64,000 nt of DNA from Nannocystis exedens (GTDB lineage: Bacteria > Myxococcota_A > Polyangia > Nannocystales > Nannocystaceae), in NCBI RefSeq assembly GCF_002343915.1, contig NZ_NETK01000001.1:5904001-5968000 (forward strand). Reading direction: 5' to 3'. The notes under the pieces were generated by a model. It worked only from the letters and a program-made list of their open reading frames with translations. It searched no databases and was not told where the DNA came from. The position numbers and the translations under genes are program-made. Of this stretch, positions 8,956 to 19,495 are shown piece by piece; within the stretch, counting starts at the first letter, position 1; each line of letters starts with the position of its first letter.

Positions 8956-10221
8956 ATGCGGAGAATGCGTGCGGCGACGACGTTCTTGGGGCTCCTGGCC
9001 GCCTGCGGCGACAGCAGCGGCGCCGAGGGCAGCGGCAGCGACAGCGGCAGCGGCACCACCACCACCACCACCGAGGTCGGCTCGACCACCGACACGGTGC
9101 CCACCGGCAGCGGCAGCGAGGGCATGACGACCGGCGACACCTGCCCGGTGCTGCCCGAGACCGTCGCCGACGACCTGACCGTCGGGCCAGGTTGTGTCCG
9201 CATGTACCGCACCGACATCGTCGACGGCGCGACCCTGACGATCGTCGCCGGCACCACCGTGCAGGTCGAGGCCGGCGGCTTCCTCCACGCCGGTCCGTAC
9301 GGCGACAACTCGGCGCTGGTCGTCGAGGGCACCGAGACCGAGCCGGTGATCTTCCAGTCGGCCGCCGCCAGCCCGGCCCCCGGCGACTGGCAGTGCGTCC
9401 GGATCGGCACCGGCAGCGCCGACAGCAAGATCGTCTGGACCGTGTTCGAGCACGGCGGCCAGGCCTGCGACGCCGTCGGCAGCCGGCCCGAGACGACCGT
9501 CGAGGTCAACGCCCCGGCGCTGGCCTTCTCCTTCAACACCGTCCGCGCCAGCGCCAGCCAGGGGGTGATCCTCGGCGACGGCGGGGCGGTCCGCGAGTTC
9601 CGCGACAACAGCTTCGCCGACAACGCGCGCCCGTCGTTGCGCGTCGCCCCGGCGGCGCTGCTGTCCGTGGCCGGCGGCCAGGTGTTCGCCGACGCCGACG
9701 AGGTCGTCGAGATCGACGGGACCTTCGACGAGATCGGCGCCGCCGGCACCTGGTCGGCGCAGAGCGTGCCGTACCGCGTGCTCGGGTACCTGCAGGTCGG
9801 CCCCGACGGCGACGTCGAGCTCGCCGCCGGCACGGTCGTGCAGCTCGACGGCAACAGCCTCGAGGTGTTCGCCGGCAAGCTCCACGTGGCCGGCACCGCC
9901 GACGCGCCCGTGGTCTTCACTTCGGCCGAGGACGCGCCGCAGGCCGGCGACTGGGGCTGCCTGGTCTACAGCTCGGTGACGTCGCCGCCGCAGATCGATC
10001 ACGCCGTGTTCGAGTACGCGGGCAACGGCCTCGGCTGCACCGGCGCGGCGTACACGGCCGCGCTGGTCGGCCCGGAGACGATGCAGGTCACCGGCTCGAC
10101 CTTCCGCGAGCTCGCCGGCGCGGCGATCCGCAGCAGCACCTGCGACCCGGGCTGGTGCGACAACACCTTCGAAGGGGTGGATCCGCTGTTCGAGTGCGCC
10201 GACCCGCCCGTCTGCCCGTGA
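8956..10221 (+). CDS. Putative surface lipoprotein with beta-helix-like repeats
   Basis: About 421 residues. A short N-terminal signal ends in LLAACGDS (lipidated Cys), followed by a Ser/Gly/Thr linker with a run of six Thr. The body repeats short strand-turn units such as GATLTIVAGTTVQVEAGGFLHAG, GDVELAAGTVVQLDGNSLEVFAGKLHVAG and TADAPVVFTSAEDAPQAGDWGCLVY. Two halves share the order T-V-Q-V/L, then A-P-V-V/I-F, then GDW-C, so it resembles a right-handed beta-helix with an internal duplication. No function is recognised. GGGAGGGG precedes the start; ATG codons at 8953 and 8965 are alternatives. A terminator hairpin follows the stop codon. Confidence 0.75.
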   Translation: MRRMRAATTFLGLLAACGDSSGAEGSGSDSGSGTTTTTTEVGSTTDTVPTGSGSEGMTTGDTCPVLPETVADDLTVGPGCVRMYRTDIVDGATLTIVAGTTVQVEAGGFLHAGPYGDNSALVVEGTETEPVIFQSAAASPAPGDWQCVRIGTGSADSKIVWTVFEHGGQACDAVGSRPETTVEVNAPALAFSFNTVRASASQGVILGDGGAVREFRDNSFADNARPSLRVAPAALLSVAGGQVFADADEVVEIDGTFDEIGAAGTWSAQSVPYRVLGYLQVGPDGDVELAAGTVVQLDGNSLEVFAGKLHVAGTADAPVVFTSAEDAPQAGDWGCLVYSSVTSPPQIDHAVFEYAGNGLGCTGAAYTAALVGPETMQVTGSTFRELAGAAIRSSTCDPGWCDNTFEGVDPLFECADPPVCP

Positions 10222-10229
10222 AAACGCGA

Positions 10230-10260
10230 CGAGCGCGCCGCCCGCGGGGCGACGCGCTCG
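10230..10260 (+). terminator. Hairpin terminator between convergent lipoprotein genes
   Basis: CGAGCGCG (10230-10237) pairs with CGCGCTCG (10253-10260). After one mismatch the stem continues with CGCCC/GGGGC-type pairs. It is followed by an ACCTGTCC-CGAA-GGTCAGG palindrome at 10265-10284. No long T run is present. Confidence 0.5.
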
Positions 10261-10287
10261 CATGAACCTGTCCCGAAGGTCAGGCGA

Positions 10288-11433
10288 TCACAGGCAGCCG
10301 CTGCAGACGTCGAGGAGGCCGCGCAACTCCTCCGCCGGCTCGCCCTCGCTCTCGGGCTTCCAGTTCTTCGGGTCGTCGACGAACGGGATCTTGGTGCAGC
10401 CGCCGCTCTCGACCGTGACGTTGAAGCCGGCGCCCTTGGGGGCCACGTCGCTGGGGAGGTTGAATTCGGCGGTGGGCGCGTACTCGTCCTCGGTGTTCAT
10501 CTCGCAGTCGGCGGCGCCTTCGCAGGCCGAAATCTGCGGCTTGCAGTCGTGCGGCTTCATCACCTCGGTGTTCTTCAGCGTCGCGTTCAGCCACACCGTC
10601 TCGGGGATGTCGATCGTGATGTTGGCCGCCCACGGCTGGGGCGCGCGCACGATGAGCTGGCCGAACAGGCTGCCGTCGCCGCACTGGCAGTCCTTGGACC
10701 AGGCGCCGTCGGGGTAGTTCTCGCAATTTTCGATGCCGGCCGGCGGACAGGCGGGCGCCGGGGTCAGCTCGCGGCACATCTTGATCTTGGCCCAGCCGGC
10801 CTCCATCGCCACGTCGCCGTGGGTGCAGAGGTTGTCGATGATGATGTTGCCGCGGCGCGGGTACGACTGCTCGGTGCTGTTGTCCTCGGTGCTGACGAAC
10901 AGCTTGCCGCGGTAGCCGGTCGGCAGGTGGACGCGGAAGTCCATGCCGGAGCGCTCGGGCTGCGACTTGCCGTCGTAGTAGGCGTAGATCGCGCAGTTGT
11001 CCTTCCAGGTGTCCTGCGTGCAGTCGTCGGCCGAGTCCTGCGAGTCAGGCTTGGTCGGGTTGCCCGAGCTGACGAAGGCCCACAGCGACAGCTTGTCGAA
11101 CGTGCTGTCCCGGTCGAGGCTGTCGCCGAACACGTACTTGCGGGTCTCGACGGTGATCGTCTCCTCGGGGTGGTCGAACAGGACCTCGATGGTGCCGCGG
11201 TTGGCGAAGTTCTCGTCGAACTCCTTGCGGCCGATCGTGATGCTCGTGATCCTGGCGTCGCCGCTCAGCGGGAACGGCAGCGCGTCGACTTCTTTCTTCC
11301 ACTCGCCGACCTGCGGCCTGCGCTCGCCCGTATCGCCGGTGTCCGAGTCGGTGCTGGCGGTGCCGTTGTCGCCGCAGGCGCCGGCGGCGAGCGCGGTGAC
11401 GAGGAGGGCAGGGATCAGGTGTTTCATGGTCAT
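10288..11433 (-). CDS. Putative lipoprotein of unknown function (about 381 aa)
   Basis: Signal peptide with lipobox ALAAGAC, then an acidic Ser/Thr/Asp linker. The mature domain has many cysteines (DDCTQDTWKDNC, NCENYPDGAWSKDCQCGDG, CTKIPF, CSGCL at the very end) that probably form disulfides. Strand-rich segments such as GTIEVLFDHPEETITVETRKYVFGD suggest beta-sandwich folding. I do not recognise the family. ATG codons at 11433 and 11427 are both possible; there is no strong ribosome-binding site. A sigma-70-like promoter lies at 11469-11497. Confidence 0.7.
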   Translation of the reverse strand: MTMKHLIPALLVTALAAGACGDNGTASTDSDTGDTGERRPQVGEWKKEVDALPFPLSGDARITSITIGRKEFDENFANRGTIEVLFDHPEETITVETRKYVFGDSLDRDSTFDKLSLWAFVSSGNPTKPDSQDSADDCTQDTWKDNCAIYAYYDGKSQPERSGMDFRVHLPTGYRGKLFVSTEDNSTEQSYPRRGNIIIDNLCTHGDVAMEAGWAKIKMCRELTPAPACPPAGIENCENYPDGAWSKDCQCGDGSLFGQLIVRAPQPWAANITIDIPETVWLNATLKNTEVMKPHDCKPQISACEGAADCEMNTEDEYAPTAEFNLPSDVAPKGAGFNVTVESGGCTKIPFVDDPKNWKPESEGEPAEELRGLLDVCSGCL

Positions 11434-11468
11434 GGTCCGGAGAGGCCTCGCGCGAGGGGTGAGAGGGC

Positions 11469-11497
11469 AGGATACCCAGCCGTGCGCGTGTCGACAA
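11469..11497 (-). promoter_or_regulatory. Sigma-70-type promoter for the 10288-11433 lipoprotein
   Basis: Read on the minus strand: TTGTCG (11497-11492), 17-base spacer, TATCCT (11474-11469). It gives a leader of about 30 bases. Confidence 0.5.
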
Positions 11498-11627
11498 CGT
11501 CACGACGGCCTTGCCTGAGACGGGTCCGAAGCCGGTCGGGTTTCACGGCGCGCCGGGCGACGGCGCTGCGCGGAGGACGGGGACTTGACCTGTGGCCGCC
11601 GGCGAGCCATGCAGGCATTCAGGCCAT

Positions 11628-14600
11628 ATGACCGCCCCGAAGCCCGCATCCCCGTTTCTGAGGCCCAATTCGCAGCTCGACCTCCCGCGCCTCGAGCAGG
11701 AGATCCTCCAATTTTGGCGGGACGGGGACATCGAGGGCAAGAGTTTGCGCACCACCACGCGCGCCGACGACTCGGGGCGCCCCGCGTTCGTGTTCTACGA
11801 CGGCCCGCCGTTCGCCACCGGGCTTCCTCACTACGGCCACCTCCTGGCCGGCACGATCAAGGACATCGTGCCGCGGTTCTGGTTCATGCGCGGCCGGAGC
11901 GTCGAGCGCCGGTTCGGCTGGGACTGCCACGGCCTGCCGATCGAGAGCCTCGTCGAGAGCGAGCTCGGGCTCCACGGCAAGGCGGACATCGAGCGCTACG
12001 GCGTGCCGCAGTTCAACGCCGCCTGCCGCGCGGGCGTCCTCCGCTTCACCGCCGAATGGGAGAAGGTCGTCGGTCGCATGGGCCGGTGGGTCGACTTCCG
12101 CGACGACTACAAGACCATGGACTTCACGTTCATGGAGTCCGTCTGGTGGTGCTTCGGCCAGCTGTGGGACAAAGGCCTCATCTACGAGGGCTATCGCGTC
12201 CAGCCGGTGTCGCCGGCGCTCGGCACTCCGCTGTCCAACTTCGAGGTCGCCCAGGGCCCGCAAGAGAAGGACCCGGTGACCCGCAAGGAGGGCCACAAGC
12301 GCCGCCAGGACCCGAGCCTCACCGTGCGCTTCCGCCTCGAAGACGAGGACGCGAACCTGTGGGCGTGGACCACGACCCCCTGGACCTTGCCGAGCAACCT
12401 GGCGCTCGCGGTCCACCCCGACATCGACTACGTCAAGGTCCGCGTGGTCGAGACCGGTGAGGTCGCGTACCTCGAGCCCGGCCGGCTCGCCGACTACCAG
12501 CAGCGCGGCCGCGTCGGCGCCACGGAAGAGCTCGCTCGCCTCAAGGGCAAGGACCTGGTCGGCCGGCCCTACGCGCCGCTCCTGCCGTTCTTCGCCGAGC
12601 TCGCCACGCGGCCCGACGGCACGCGCTGGTGCTTCAAGGTGCTCGGCGCGACCTACGTGTCGACCGACAGCGGCACCGGCATCGTCCACCAGGCCCCGGC
12701 GTTCGGCGAGGACGACTACCAGGTCGGCCAGGCCAACGGCCTGCCCGTGGTCTGCCCGGTCAACCTCTCGGGCATCTTCGACGACCGCGTCGGTGAGTTC
12801 TCCGGCATGTTCGTCAAGGACGCCGACAAGCCGATCATCGACCGCCTCAAGCGCGAGCACAAGGTCGTCGACCAGGACACGATCGTCCACCCGTACCCGC
12901 ACTGCTACCGCACCGAGCAGCCGCTGATCTACATGGCGCTGTCGACGTGGTTCATGCGCGTCGAGAGCCTGCGCGACGAGTTGGTCGCCAACAACAAGAA
13001 GATCCGGTGGGTCCCCGAGCACGTCGGCAGCGGCCGGTTCGGCAACTGGCTCGAGAACGCCCGCGACTGGAACCTCAGCCGCAACCGCTACTGGGGCACC
13101 CCGCTGCCCGTATGGCGCAACGACCATGACCCTTCGGACATGGTCTGCATCCACAGCGTGGCCGAGCTCGAGCGGCTCGCCGGCCTGGCCCCCGGCAGCC
13201 TCGTCGACCTCCACCGCGAGAACGTCGACGCCATCACCTGGCCCGCCCCCGGCGGCGGCACGTATCGCCGGATCTCCGAGGTCTTCGACTGCTGGTTCGA
13301 GTCGGGCAGCATGCCCTACTCGCAGAACCACTACCCCTTCGACGCCGACAAGAAGGCCTACGTCGAGGACAACCTGCCGGCCGACTTCATCGCCGAGGGC
13401 CTCGACCAGACGCGCGGGTGGTTTTACACCCTGCACGTGCTGTCGACCGCGCTGTTCAACCGGCCGGCGTTCAAGAACGTGATCGTCAACGGGCTGATCC
13501 TCGCCGCCGACGGCAAGAAGATGTCGAAGCGGCTCAAGAACTACCCCGATCCGGCCAAGGTGATCGACAGCTTCGGCGCCGACGCGCTGCGAACCTACCT
13601 CATCAACAGCGCGGTGGTCCGCGGCGAGCCGATGAAGTTCGGCAAGGACGCAAACGACCTCACCGGCGAGTGCGTCAAGGAGACGGTCCGCCTGGCGATC
13701 CTGCCGCTGTGGAGCGCCTACTACTTCCTCGTCACCTACGCGCTGGCCGACGGCTGGACCCCGACCGCCGCCGACCTCGGGCCGCAGGCGCTGGAGCACC
13801 CGCTCGACCGCTGGATCACCTCGCGCGTCGGCGGCTTCCTCACCAACCTCACCCGCGAGTACGAGGCCTACGAGCTGTCGAACCTGGTCCCGCACTTCCT
13901 CGAGATCTGCGACGACCTCAACAACTGGTACATCCGCCGCGGCCGGCGCCGCTACTGGCGCGCCAACAACCCGGCGGACGTCGACAAGCAGCGGGCCTAC
14001 GCGACCCTCTACCGCGCGCTGGTGACGATCGCGCGGGCGATGGCGCCGGTGATGCCGTTCTTCACCGAGCACCTGTACCAGAAGCTGGTGGTCGACCCGG
14101 GCCTCGCGGCGCCGGGTGAGGAGAGCGTCCACTTCACGCGCTTCCCCCAGGCCGACGAGTGGGCCCGCGACGAGGCGCTCGAGCGCGAGGTCGCGGCGCA
14201 GCGGCAGGTCGTCGGCCTCGGCCTCGGCCTGCGCGAGCGCGAGCGGATCAACGTGCGCCGGCCGCTGGCGCGGCTGACGATCGTCCACGAGCGCCCGGAG
14301 GAGCTGGCGCGGTTCGCCGACCCGGCCGTGCAGGAGGAGCTCAAGGGCGAGCTCAACGTCGAGGAGATCGCGGCCTCGGCCGACGACAGCGCGCTGGTCG
14401 AGCTCAGCGCCAAGGCCAACTTCAAGACCCTGGGCAAGCGCCTCGGCGGCAAGATGAAGGCGGTCGCGGCGGCGGTCCAGGCGCTCGACCAGGCGGCGCT
14501 GCGCCGCTTCCTCGCCGAGGGCCGCGTCGAGGTCGAGGGCGAGACGCTCGGCGTCGACGATGTCCTGCTCACCCGCACCCCGCGCCCGGGCCTGGTGGTC

Positions 14601-14930
14601 GCCCACGAGGCCGGCGTGACGGTCGTGCTCGACACCACCCAGACCCCGGCGCTGCGCCGCAAGGGCCTGGCCCGCGAGCTGACCAAGCGCGTGCAGGACC
14701 TCCGCCGCGACCACGACCTCGACATGAACGAGCGGATCGTCGTCACCTTCCGCTGCGGCGGAGAGCTGGCCGCCGCCCTCGCCGACGCCGCCCACGCCGC
14801 GGAGATCCGCAGCGAGACCCGCGCTGACGCGCTGCGGGTCGTGGCGCCCGGGACGGAGCTCGCGGGGGAGCGTGTCCTCGAGGACACGATCGACGACGAG
14901 CAGGTCGCCATCACGTTGACGAGGGCCTGA
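11628..14930 (+). CDS. ileS: Isoleucyl-tRNA synthetase, eukaryote-like (type 2)
   Basis: Charges tRNA-Ile. The 1100-residue class I synthetase has HYGH (68-71) as the HIGH motif and KMSKR at about 631-635. It has the long editing domain and an anticodon-binding and C-terminal region typical of the larger eukaryote-like IleRS form, which in other bacteria is associated with mupirocin tolerance. There is no clear C-terminal zinc finger of the E. coli type. ATG 11628 is chosen because the MTAPKPASPFLRPNSQLDLPRLE start resembles the family; the upstream extension does not. Two dispersed-family palindromes fall inside it (13122-13145 and 14871-14888). Confidence 0.95.
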   Translation: MTAPKPASPFLRPNSQLDLPRLEQEILQFWRDGDIEGKSLRTTTRADDSGRPAFVFYDGPPFATGLPHYGHLLAGTIKDIVPRFWFMRGRSVERRFGWDCHGLPIESLVESELGLHGKADIERYGVPQFNAACRAGVLRFTAEWEKVVGRMGRWVDFRDDYKTMDFTFMESVWWCFGQLWDKGLIYEGYRVQPVSPALGTPLSNFEVAQGPQEKDPVTRKEGHKRRQDPSLTVRFRLEDEDANLWAWTTTPWTLPSNLALAVHPDIDYVKVRVVETGEVAYLEPGRLADYQQRGRVGATEELARLKGKDLVGRPYAPLLPFFAELATRPDGTRWCFKVLGATYVSTDSGTGIVHQAPAFGEDDYQVGQANGLPVVCPVNLSGIFDDRVGEFSGMFVKDADKPIIDRLKREHKVVDQDTIVHPYPHCYRTEQPLIYMALSTWFMRVESLRDELVANNKKIRWVPEHVGSGRFGNWLENARDWNLSRNRYWGTPLPVWRNDHDPSDMVCIHSVAELERLAGLAPGSLVDLHRENVDAITWPAPGGGTYRRISEVFDCWFESGSMPYSQNHYPFDADKKAYVEDNLPADFIAEGLDQTRGWFYTLHVLSTALFNRPAFKNVIVNGLILAADGKKMSKRLKNYPDPAKVIDSFGADALRTYLINSAVVRGEPMKFGKDANDLTGECVKETVRLAILPLWSAYYFLVTYALADGWTPTAADLGPQALEHPLDRWITSRVGGFLTNLTREYEAYELSNLVPHFLEICDDLNNWYIRRGRRRYWRANNPADVDKQRAYATLYRALVTIARAMAPVMPFFTEHLYQKLVVDPGLAAPGEESVHFTRFPQADEWARDEALEREVAAQRQVVGLGLGLRERERINVRRPLARLTIVHERPEELARFADPAVQEELKGELNVEEIAASADDSALVELSAKANFKTLGKRLGGKMKAVAAAVQALDQAALRRFLAEGRVEVEGETLGVDDVLLTRTPRPGLVVAHEAGVTVVLDTTQTPALRRKGLARELTKRVQDLRRDHDLDMNERIVVTFRCGGELAAALADAAHAAEIRSETRADALRVVAPGTELAGERVLEDTIDDEQVAITLTRA
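13122..13145. repeat. Palindrome within ileS
   Basis: Arms GACCATG (13122-13128) and CATGGTC (13139-13145) with an ACCCTTCGGA loop, encoding NDHDPSDMV just after the WGTPLPVWR segment. It may only be a replacement of native codons, as no clear extra length is apparent. Confidence 0.4.
14871..14888. repeat. Perfect 18-base palindrome in the 3' end of ileS
   Basis: CGTGTCCTCGAGGACACG, encoding RVLEDT in the last part of IleRS. It shares the TGTCC/GGACA core of the dispersed family. Confidence 0.45.
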
Positions 14931-14944
14931 AGGGCTGCGCGCGA

Positions 14945-14972
14945 GGCGACCTGGTCGAAAGGCCAGGTCGCC
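14945..14972 (+). terminator. Strong hairpin after ileS
   Basis: GGCGACCTGG (14945-14954) pairs perfectly with CCAGGTCGCC (14963-14972) around an 8-base loop, 14 bases after the stop codon. There is no T tract. The stem contains the ACCTGG half-site of the dispersed palindrome family. The remaining 250 bases to the Uma2-like gene hold more such hairpins and no gene. Confidence 0.55.
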
Positions 14973-15145
14973 CGGGGCGCCGGGTCGCCGCGCGGGCGGC
15001 GCGGGCGGACGGTCCGACTGAAAGGGCACGCCGGTGTCAGCCGCGGCGCCCGGCTCGCGGGTCGCGAGCGAGCGGCGTGGGCGACGGCGGATGTGACTGA
15101 GCGGCAGTCGAGCCCGTTCACCCGCGTTTGTGGTGACGGGCGGAT

Positions 15146-15227
15146 GACCTGACTGAAAGAGCAGGCCAAGCCAGGCCATCCGCGCCGTGGGCGCCGAGCG
15201 GATAACCTGGCTGAAGGGTCATGTCAG
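15146..15227. repeat. Two palindromic repeat units between convergent genes
   Basis: ACCTGACTGAAAGAGCAGGCCAAGCCAGGCC-type unit near 15147-15177 and AACCTGGCTGAAGGGTCATG near 15204-15223. A weaker GACTGAAAGGGCACG lies near 15018. All share the CTGAAAG-type loop seen at other copies. Confidence 0.5.
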
Positions 15228-16003
15228 CGGCCGCGCAGGGCCGCGAGCTCGGCCCGCAGGCGTTCGAGCTCGGCCTGCGCCGAATCGGCGCGGGCGGCCT
15301 CGGCGGCGGCGCGGGCGGCCTCGGCGTCGGCGCGCTCGGCCTCGGCGGCGGCGCGGGCGGCCTCGACGGCGGCGCGGTCGCTGACCTGAGCGATGCGCTC
15401 CTGCGCGGTCGGCCACAGCGACTCGCCCTTCGGTCCCAGGCCGAGGCGGAGCTCGTCGTGCGCGCCGCGCACGAGCCACACATCGTAGGAGACGAGCTGA
15501 ATGCGGTCGCCGATGGTCGGCCGCCGGATCAGCTGCCCACGCTCGTCGCGGACGAAGTGGGCGAACAGCTCCCGCTTGCGGCGCGACAGGTGGACGGGAT
15601 CGTAGCGGACCAGCTCATGCACGCCGAGATCCCGGTAGCGCTCGAGGAGGCGGTCTCCGTAGTCCTTTGGATACTCGTCGGACACGATCTCGAGCGCCAG
15701 CGTCGGCGCCTTGCCGTCGTGCTCCCAAATCTTCCAGCTCTTCAGTTCCGTGGGGTGGATGGAGACGCCGTCGATGACGTAGAGGTCGGGTGCGACGACC
15801 GAGCGCGGATCGCCCTGCTTGTAATAAAAGAACTGGTTGCAGCCGACGAACGCTTCGCGCTCGAGGGCGGCAAAGTAGTCCTCGAAAAGACCCATGAGGA
15901 GACGGGTCACGAACACCTGGAGGCCGCTTTCTCCCATGTCGTCGCAAACGGGGTAAACCACCCCTCCGGTCGGCTCGCGAGACGTGTTCGTGTCGAGCGC
16001 CAT
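15224..16003 (-). CDS. Uma2 family endonuclease-like protein (DUF820)
   Basis: A 259-residue protein with the PD-(D/E)XK-type Uma2 core: SVVAPDLYVIDGV, PTLALEIVSDEYPKDYGDRLLERYRDLGV and ELVRYDP match the conserved Asp, Glu-x-(S/V) and following helix of the family. A C-terminal Ala/Arg/Glu-rich coiled coil (about residues 208-255, built from AEAARA repeats) follows. Uma2 proteins are widespread in cyanobacteria and myxobacteria and their substrates are mostly unknown. The start at 16003 is preferred over 16075 because a GCTACCCA box lies 7 bases upstream of it and the family fold begins soon after. Confidence 0.8.
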   Translation of the reverse strand: MALDTNTSREPTGGVVYPVCDDMGESGLQVFVTRLLMGLFEDYFAALEREAFVGCNQFFYYKQGDPRSVVAPDLYVIDGVSIHPTELKSWKIWEHDGKAPTLALEIVSDEYPKDYGDRLLERYRDLGVHELVRYDPVHLSRRKRELFAHFVRDERGQLIRRPTIGDRIQLVSYDVWLVRGAHDELRLGLGPKGESLWPTAQERIAQVSDRAAVEAARAAAEAERADAEAARAAAEAARADSAQAELERLRAELAALRGR

Positions 16004-16110
16004 GCCTACTTGGGTAGCACACAACCGCGCTGCACGCGACGGCCTTGCGCCCGCGGCACAGTCCTGGCATGGCAATGGCCCGGGCGACGCCTGCGCCCGG
16101 TCCGACCGCC

Positions 16111-17598
16111 ATGAACGCCCCCAAGATCTCCACCAAGCCGCCGAGCGGTATGCGTGACTTCCTGCCCGCCGACATCGCCCGACGGCAGCACGTCATCGAC
16201 GTGGTCCGCCGGATCTACGGCAGCTACGGGTTCGTCCCGCTCGAGACCCCCGCGATCGAGAACCTCAGCACCTTGCTCGGCAAGTACGGCGAGGAGGGCG
16301 ACCAGCTGCTGTACCGCCTGCTGCACCGGCGGGACGCGCTGCATCGCGGGCTCGAGGCGGGGGCCAAGCTCGTCGCCGGCTTGCCGGAGGACGCGCGCGG
16401 GTCGGTCGGCGAGGATCCGAGCCGCGAGGCGCGGACCGACGTGCGGCTGTACGAGAGCCAGCTGGCCGACCAGGGCCTGCGCTACGACCTCACCGTGCCG
16501 CTGGCCCGCGTGGCCGCGCAGTACGACCTGCCCAAGTATTTCAAGCGCTACCAGATCCAGCCGGTGTGGCGGGCCGACCGGCCGGGCAAGGGCCGGTTCC
16601 GCGAGTTCTACCAGTGCGACGTCGACGTCACCGGCACGAGCAGCCTCGTCGCCGAGGCGGAGGTGTGCGGCGCGGTCGCGGAGGTGCTGCACGCGCTCGG
16701 CTTCACGGACTTCAAGATCCGCGTCAACCACCGCCAGCTGCTGCGGGCGATGATGCACCACGCCGGCATCGACCTCGCCCACGAGGCGGCGGCGCTGGTG
16801 GCGATCGACAAGCTCGACAAGATCGGCCAGGGCGGCGTGCTCGAGGAGCTGGCGACCCGCGGGATCGACACCGAGACCGCCAACAAGCTGATGCTGCTCG
16901 TGCTCACCGCCGACGGCGAGCAGCTGTTCGGCTTCGACCTCAACCAGGTCGCGCAGGGGCCGAAGACGCCGATCAAGCGGGTGCGCAAGCAGATCACCGA
17001 TCCGATCGGGATCAAGGCGCTCGACGAGCTCGACGAGCTGTTCGACCTGCTGGCGGCGACGCCGGCCGGCCCGCATATCCAGCTCAGCCTCGACCTCGCG
17101 CGCGGGCTCGGCTACTACACCGGCTCGATCTTCGAGATCGCCGTGCCCGACCTCGCCGGCAGCCTCGGCGGCGGCGGCCGCTACGACAACCTGGTCGGCA
17201 TGTTCGGCAAGAAGCAGGTGCCGGCGGTCGGGTTCTCGCTCGGGCTCGAGCGGATCCTCGTGGTCATGGAGGAGCGCGGGATGTTCCCCAACCTGTCCAT
17301 CGGGCCAGACGTGCTGCTGTGCTGGATGGAGGGCACGCCGCGCGCCGAGGCGCTGCGGGTGGCCCACTCGCTGCGGCGCCAGGGCATCAAGGTCGAGGTG
17401 TTCCCCGAGGAGGCCAAGCTCGGCAAGCAGCTGCAGTACGCCGACGCGCCGGGCGTGAAGGCCCCCGTGGCCGCGATCGTCGGCAGCGAGGAGCTCAAGG
17501 CCGGTCAGGTCACGCTCAAGCACCTCGCGAGCGGCACGCAGGAGCGCGTCGCGCTCGAGGGCGCCGGCGAAGCGGTGCGGGCGCTGATGCGCCAGTGA
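16111..17598 (+). CDS. hisS: Histidyl-tRNA synthetase
   Basis: Class II synthetase charging tRNA-His, about 495 residues. Seen: SGMRDFLPADIARR, motif 2 (QPVWRADRPGKGRFREFYQCDVD), the histidine-binding LARGLGYYTGSIFEI, GGGGRYDNLVGMF and motif 3 (AVGFSLGLERILV), then an anticodon-binding domain. An insertion of about 45 residues (LLHRRDALHRGLEAGAKLVAG onward, with Glu/Arg-rich content) between motif 1 and the catalytic RYDLTVPLAR makes it longer than the usual 420-430 residues. ATG 16111 is preferred; an in-frame ATG at 16045 is possible. Confidence 0.93.
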   Translation: MNAPKISTKPPSGMRDFLPADIARRQHVIDVVRRIYGSYGFVPLETPAIENLSTLLGKYGEEGDQLLYRLLHRRDALHRGLEAGAKLVAGLPEDARGSVGEDPSREARTDVRLYESQLADQGLRYDLTVPLARVAAQYDLPKYFKRYQIQPVWRADRPGKGRFREFYQCDVDVTGTSSLVAEAEVCGAVAEVLHALGFTDFKIRVNHRQLLRAMMHHAGIDLAHEAAALVAIDKLDKIGQGGVLEELATRGIDTETANKLMLLVLTADGEQLFGFDLNQVAQGPKTPIKRVRKQITDPIGIKALDELDELFDLLAATPAGPHIQLSLDLARGLGYYTGSIFEIAVPDLAGSLGGGGRYDNLVGMFGKKQVPAVGFSLGLERILVVMEERGMFPNLSIGPDVLLCWMEGTPRAEALRVAHSLRRQGIKVEVFPEEAKLGKQLQYADAPGVKAPVAAIVGSEELKAGQVTLKHLASGTQERVALEGAGEAVRALMRQ

Positions 17599-18010
17599 GC
17601 GTGGCGAGCTCGTGGGCGCGGCGCTCATGAGGGGGACGCCGCCGCGGCGCTCGACGCGAGCGGCGAGCGCTGACGCAGCCGCCAAGCGACGATGCGACCG
17701 AGCGCGTCCGGCGACGCGAAGCTCGACGCCGATGCGGCGCTCGTGAGGAGCGCCGGGGCGCGGGTGGAGCGAGCGCCGACGAGGCGCTCGTGAGGCGCCG
17801 CCTTGCCGAGGCGAGCGCGAGCAGCGAACGGCGACGCTCGGGAGGCGGGCGCGAGCGCCGACGCCCCGGATGACTGAGGACTTGCGAGCGAGGGCGACGC
17901 GGTCGCTGCGGGCGCCGCGCACTTCAACGCAGGACGGCCGCGGGCGGCCATGGCGGGCGCCGTCGCGGGCGGGGCGAGGCCGCCGCCGGCGGTGCTAGGA
18001 TCGTACGCGC
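17599..18010. other. Intergenic region, no gene seen
   Basis: 412 bases, very GC-rich. It holds short scattered repeats of GGCGCTCGTGAGG type (near 17620, 17730 and 17780) and nothing I can read as a gene. GCTAGGAT at 17994-18001 lies 9 bases before the next start codon. Confidence 0.55.
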
Positions 18011-19456
<1,446 letters not shown>

Positions 19457-19459
19457 CGC

Positions 19460-19488
19460 GTGACGTGCAGCCGACGGGCTGCTACGCT
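19460..19488 (+). promoter_or_regulatory. Predicted leaderless promoter of the ferritin-like lipoprotein
   Basis: GTGACG (19460-19465), 17-base spacer, TACGCT (19483-19488, within GCTACGCT). The ATG at 19496 begins 7 bases after the -10 box, so transcription would start at or next to the start codon. Confidence 0.5.
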
Positions 19489-19495
19489 CGGTCGC

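Noticed and set aside
13122..13145. Insertion of a palindrome into ileS
   Set aside because: The surrounding IleRS sequence does not seem longer than expected, so it may be a substitution or chance; kept only as a weak repeat feature.
11619..15179. A 1186-codon open frame on the minus strand opposite ileS
   Set aside because: Rich in Ala/Arg/Val/Asp/Leu with no family motifs; it is the antisense shadow of ileS, whose motifs are clear.
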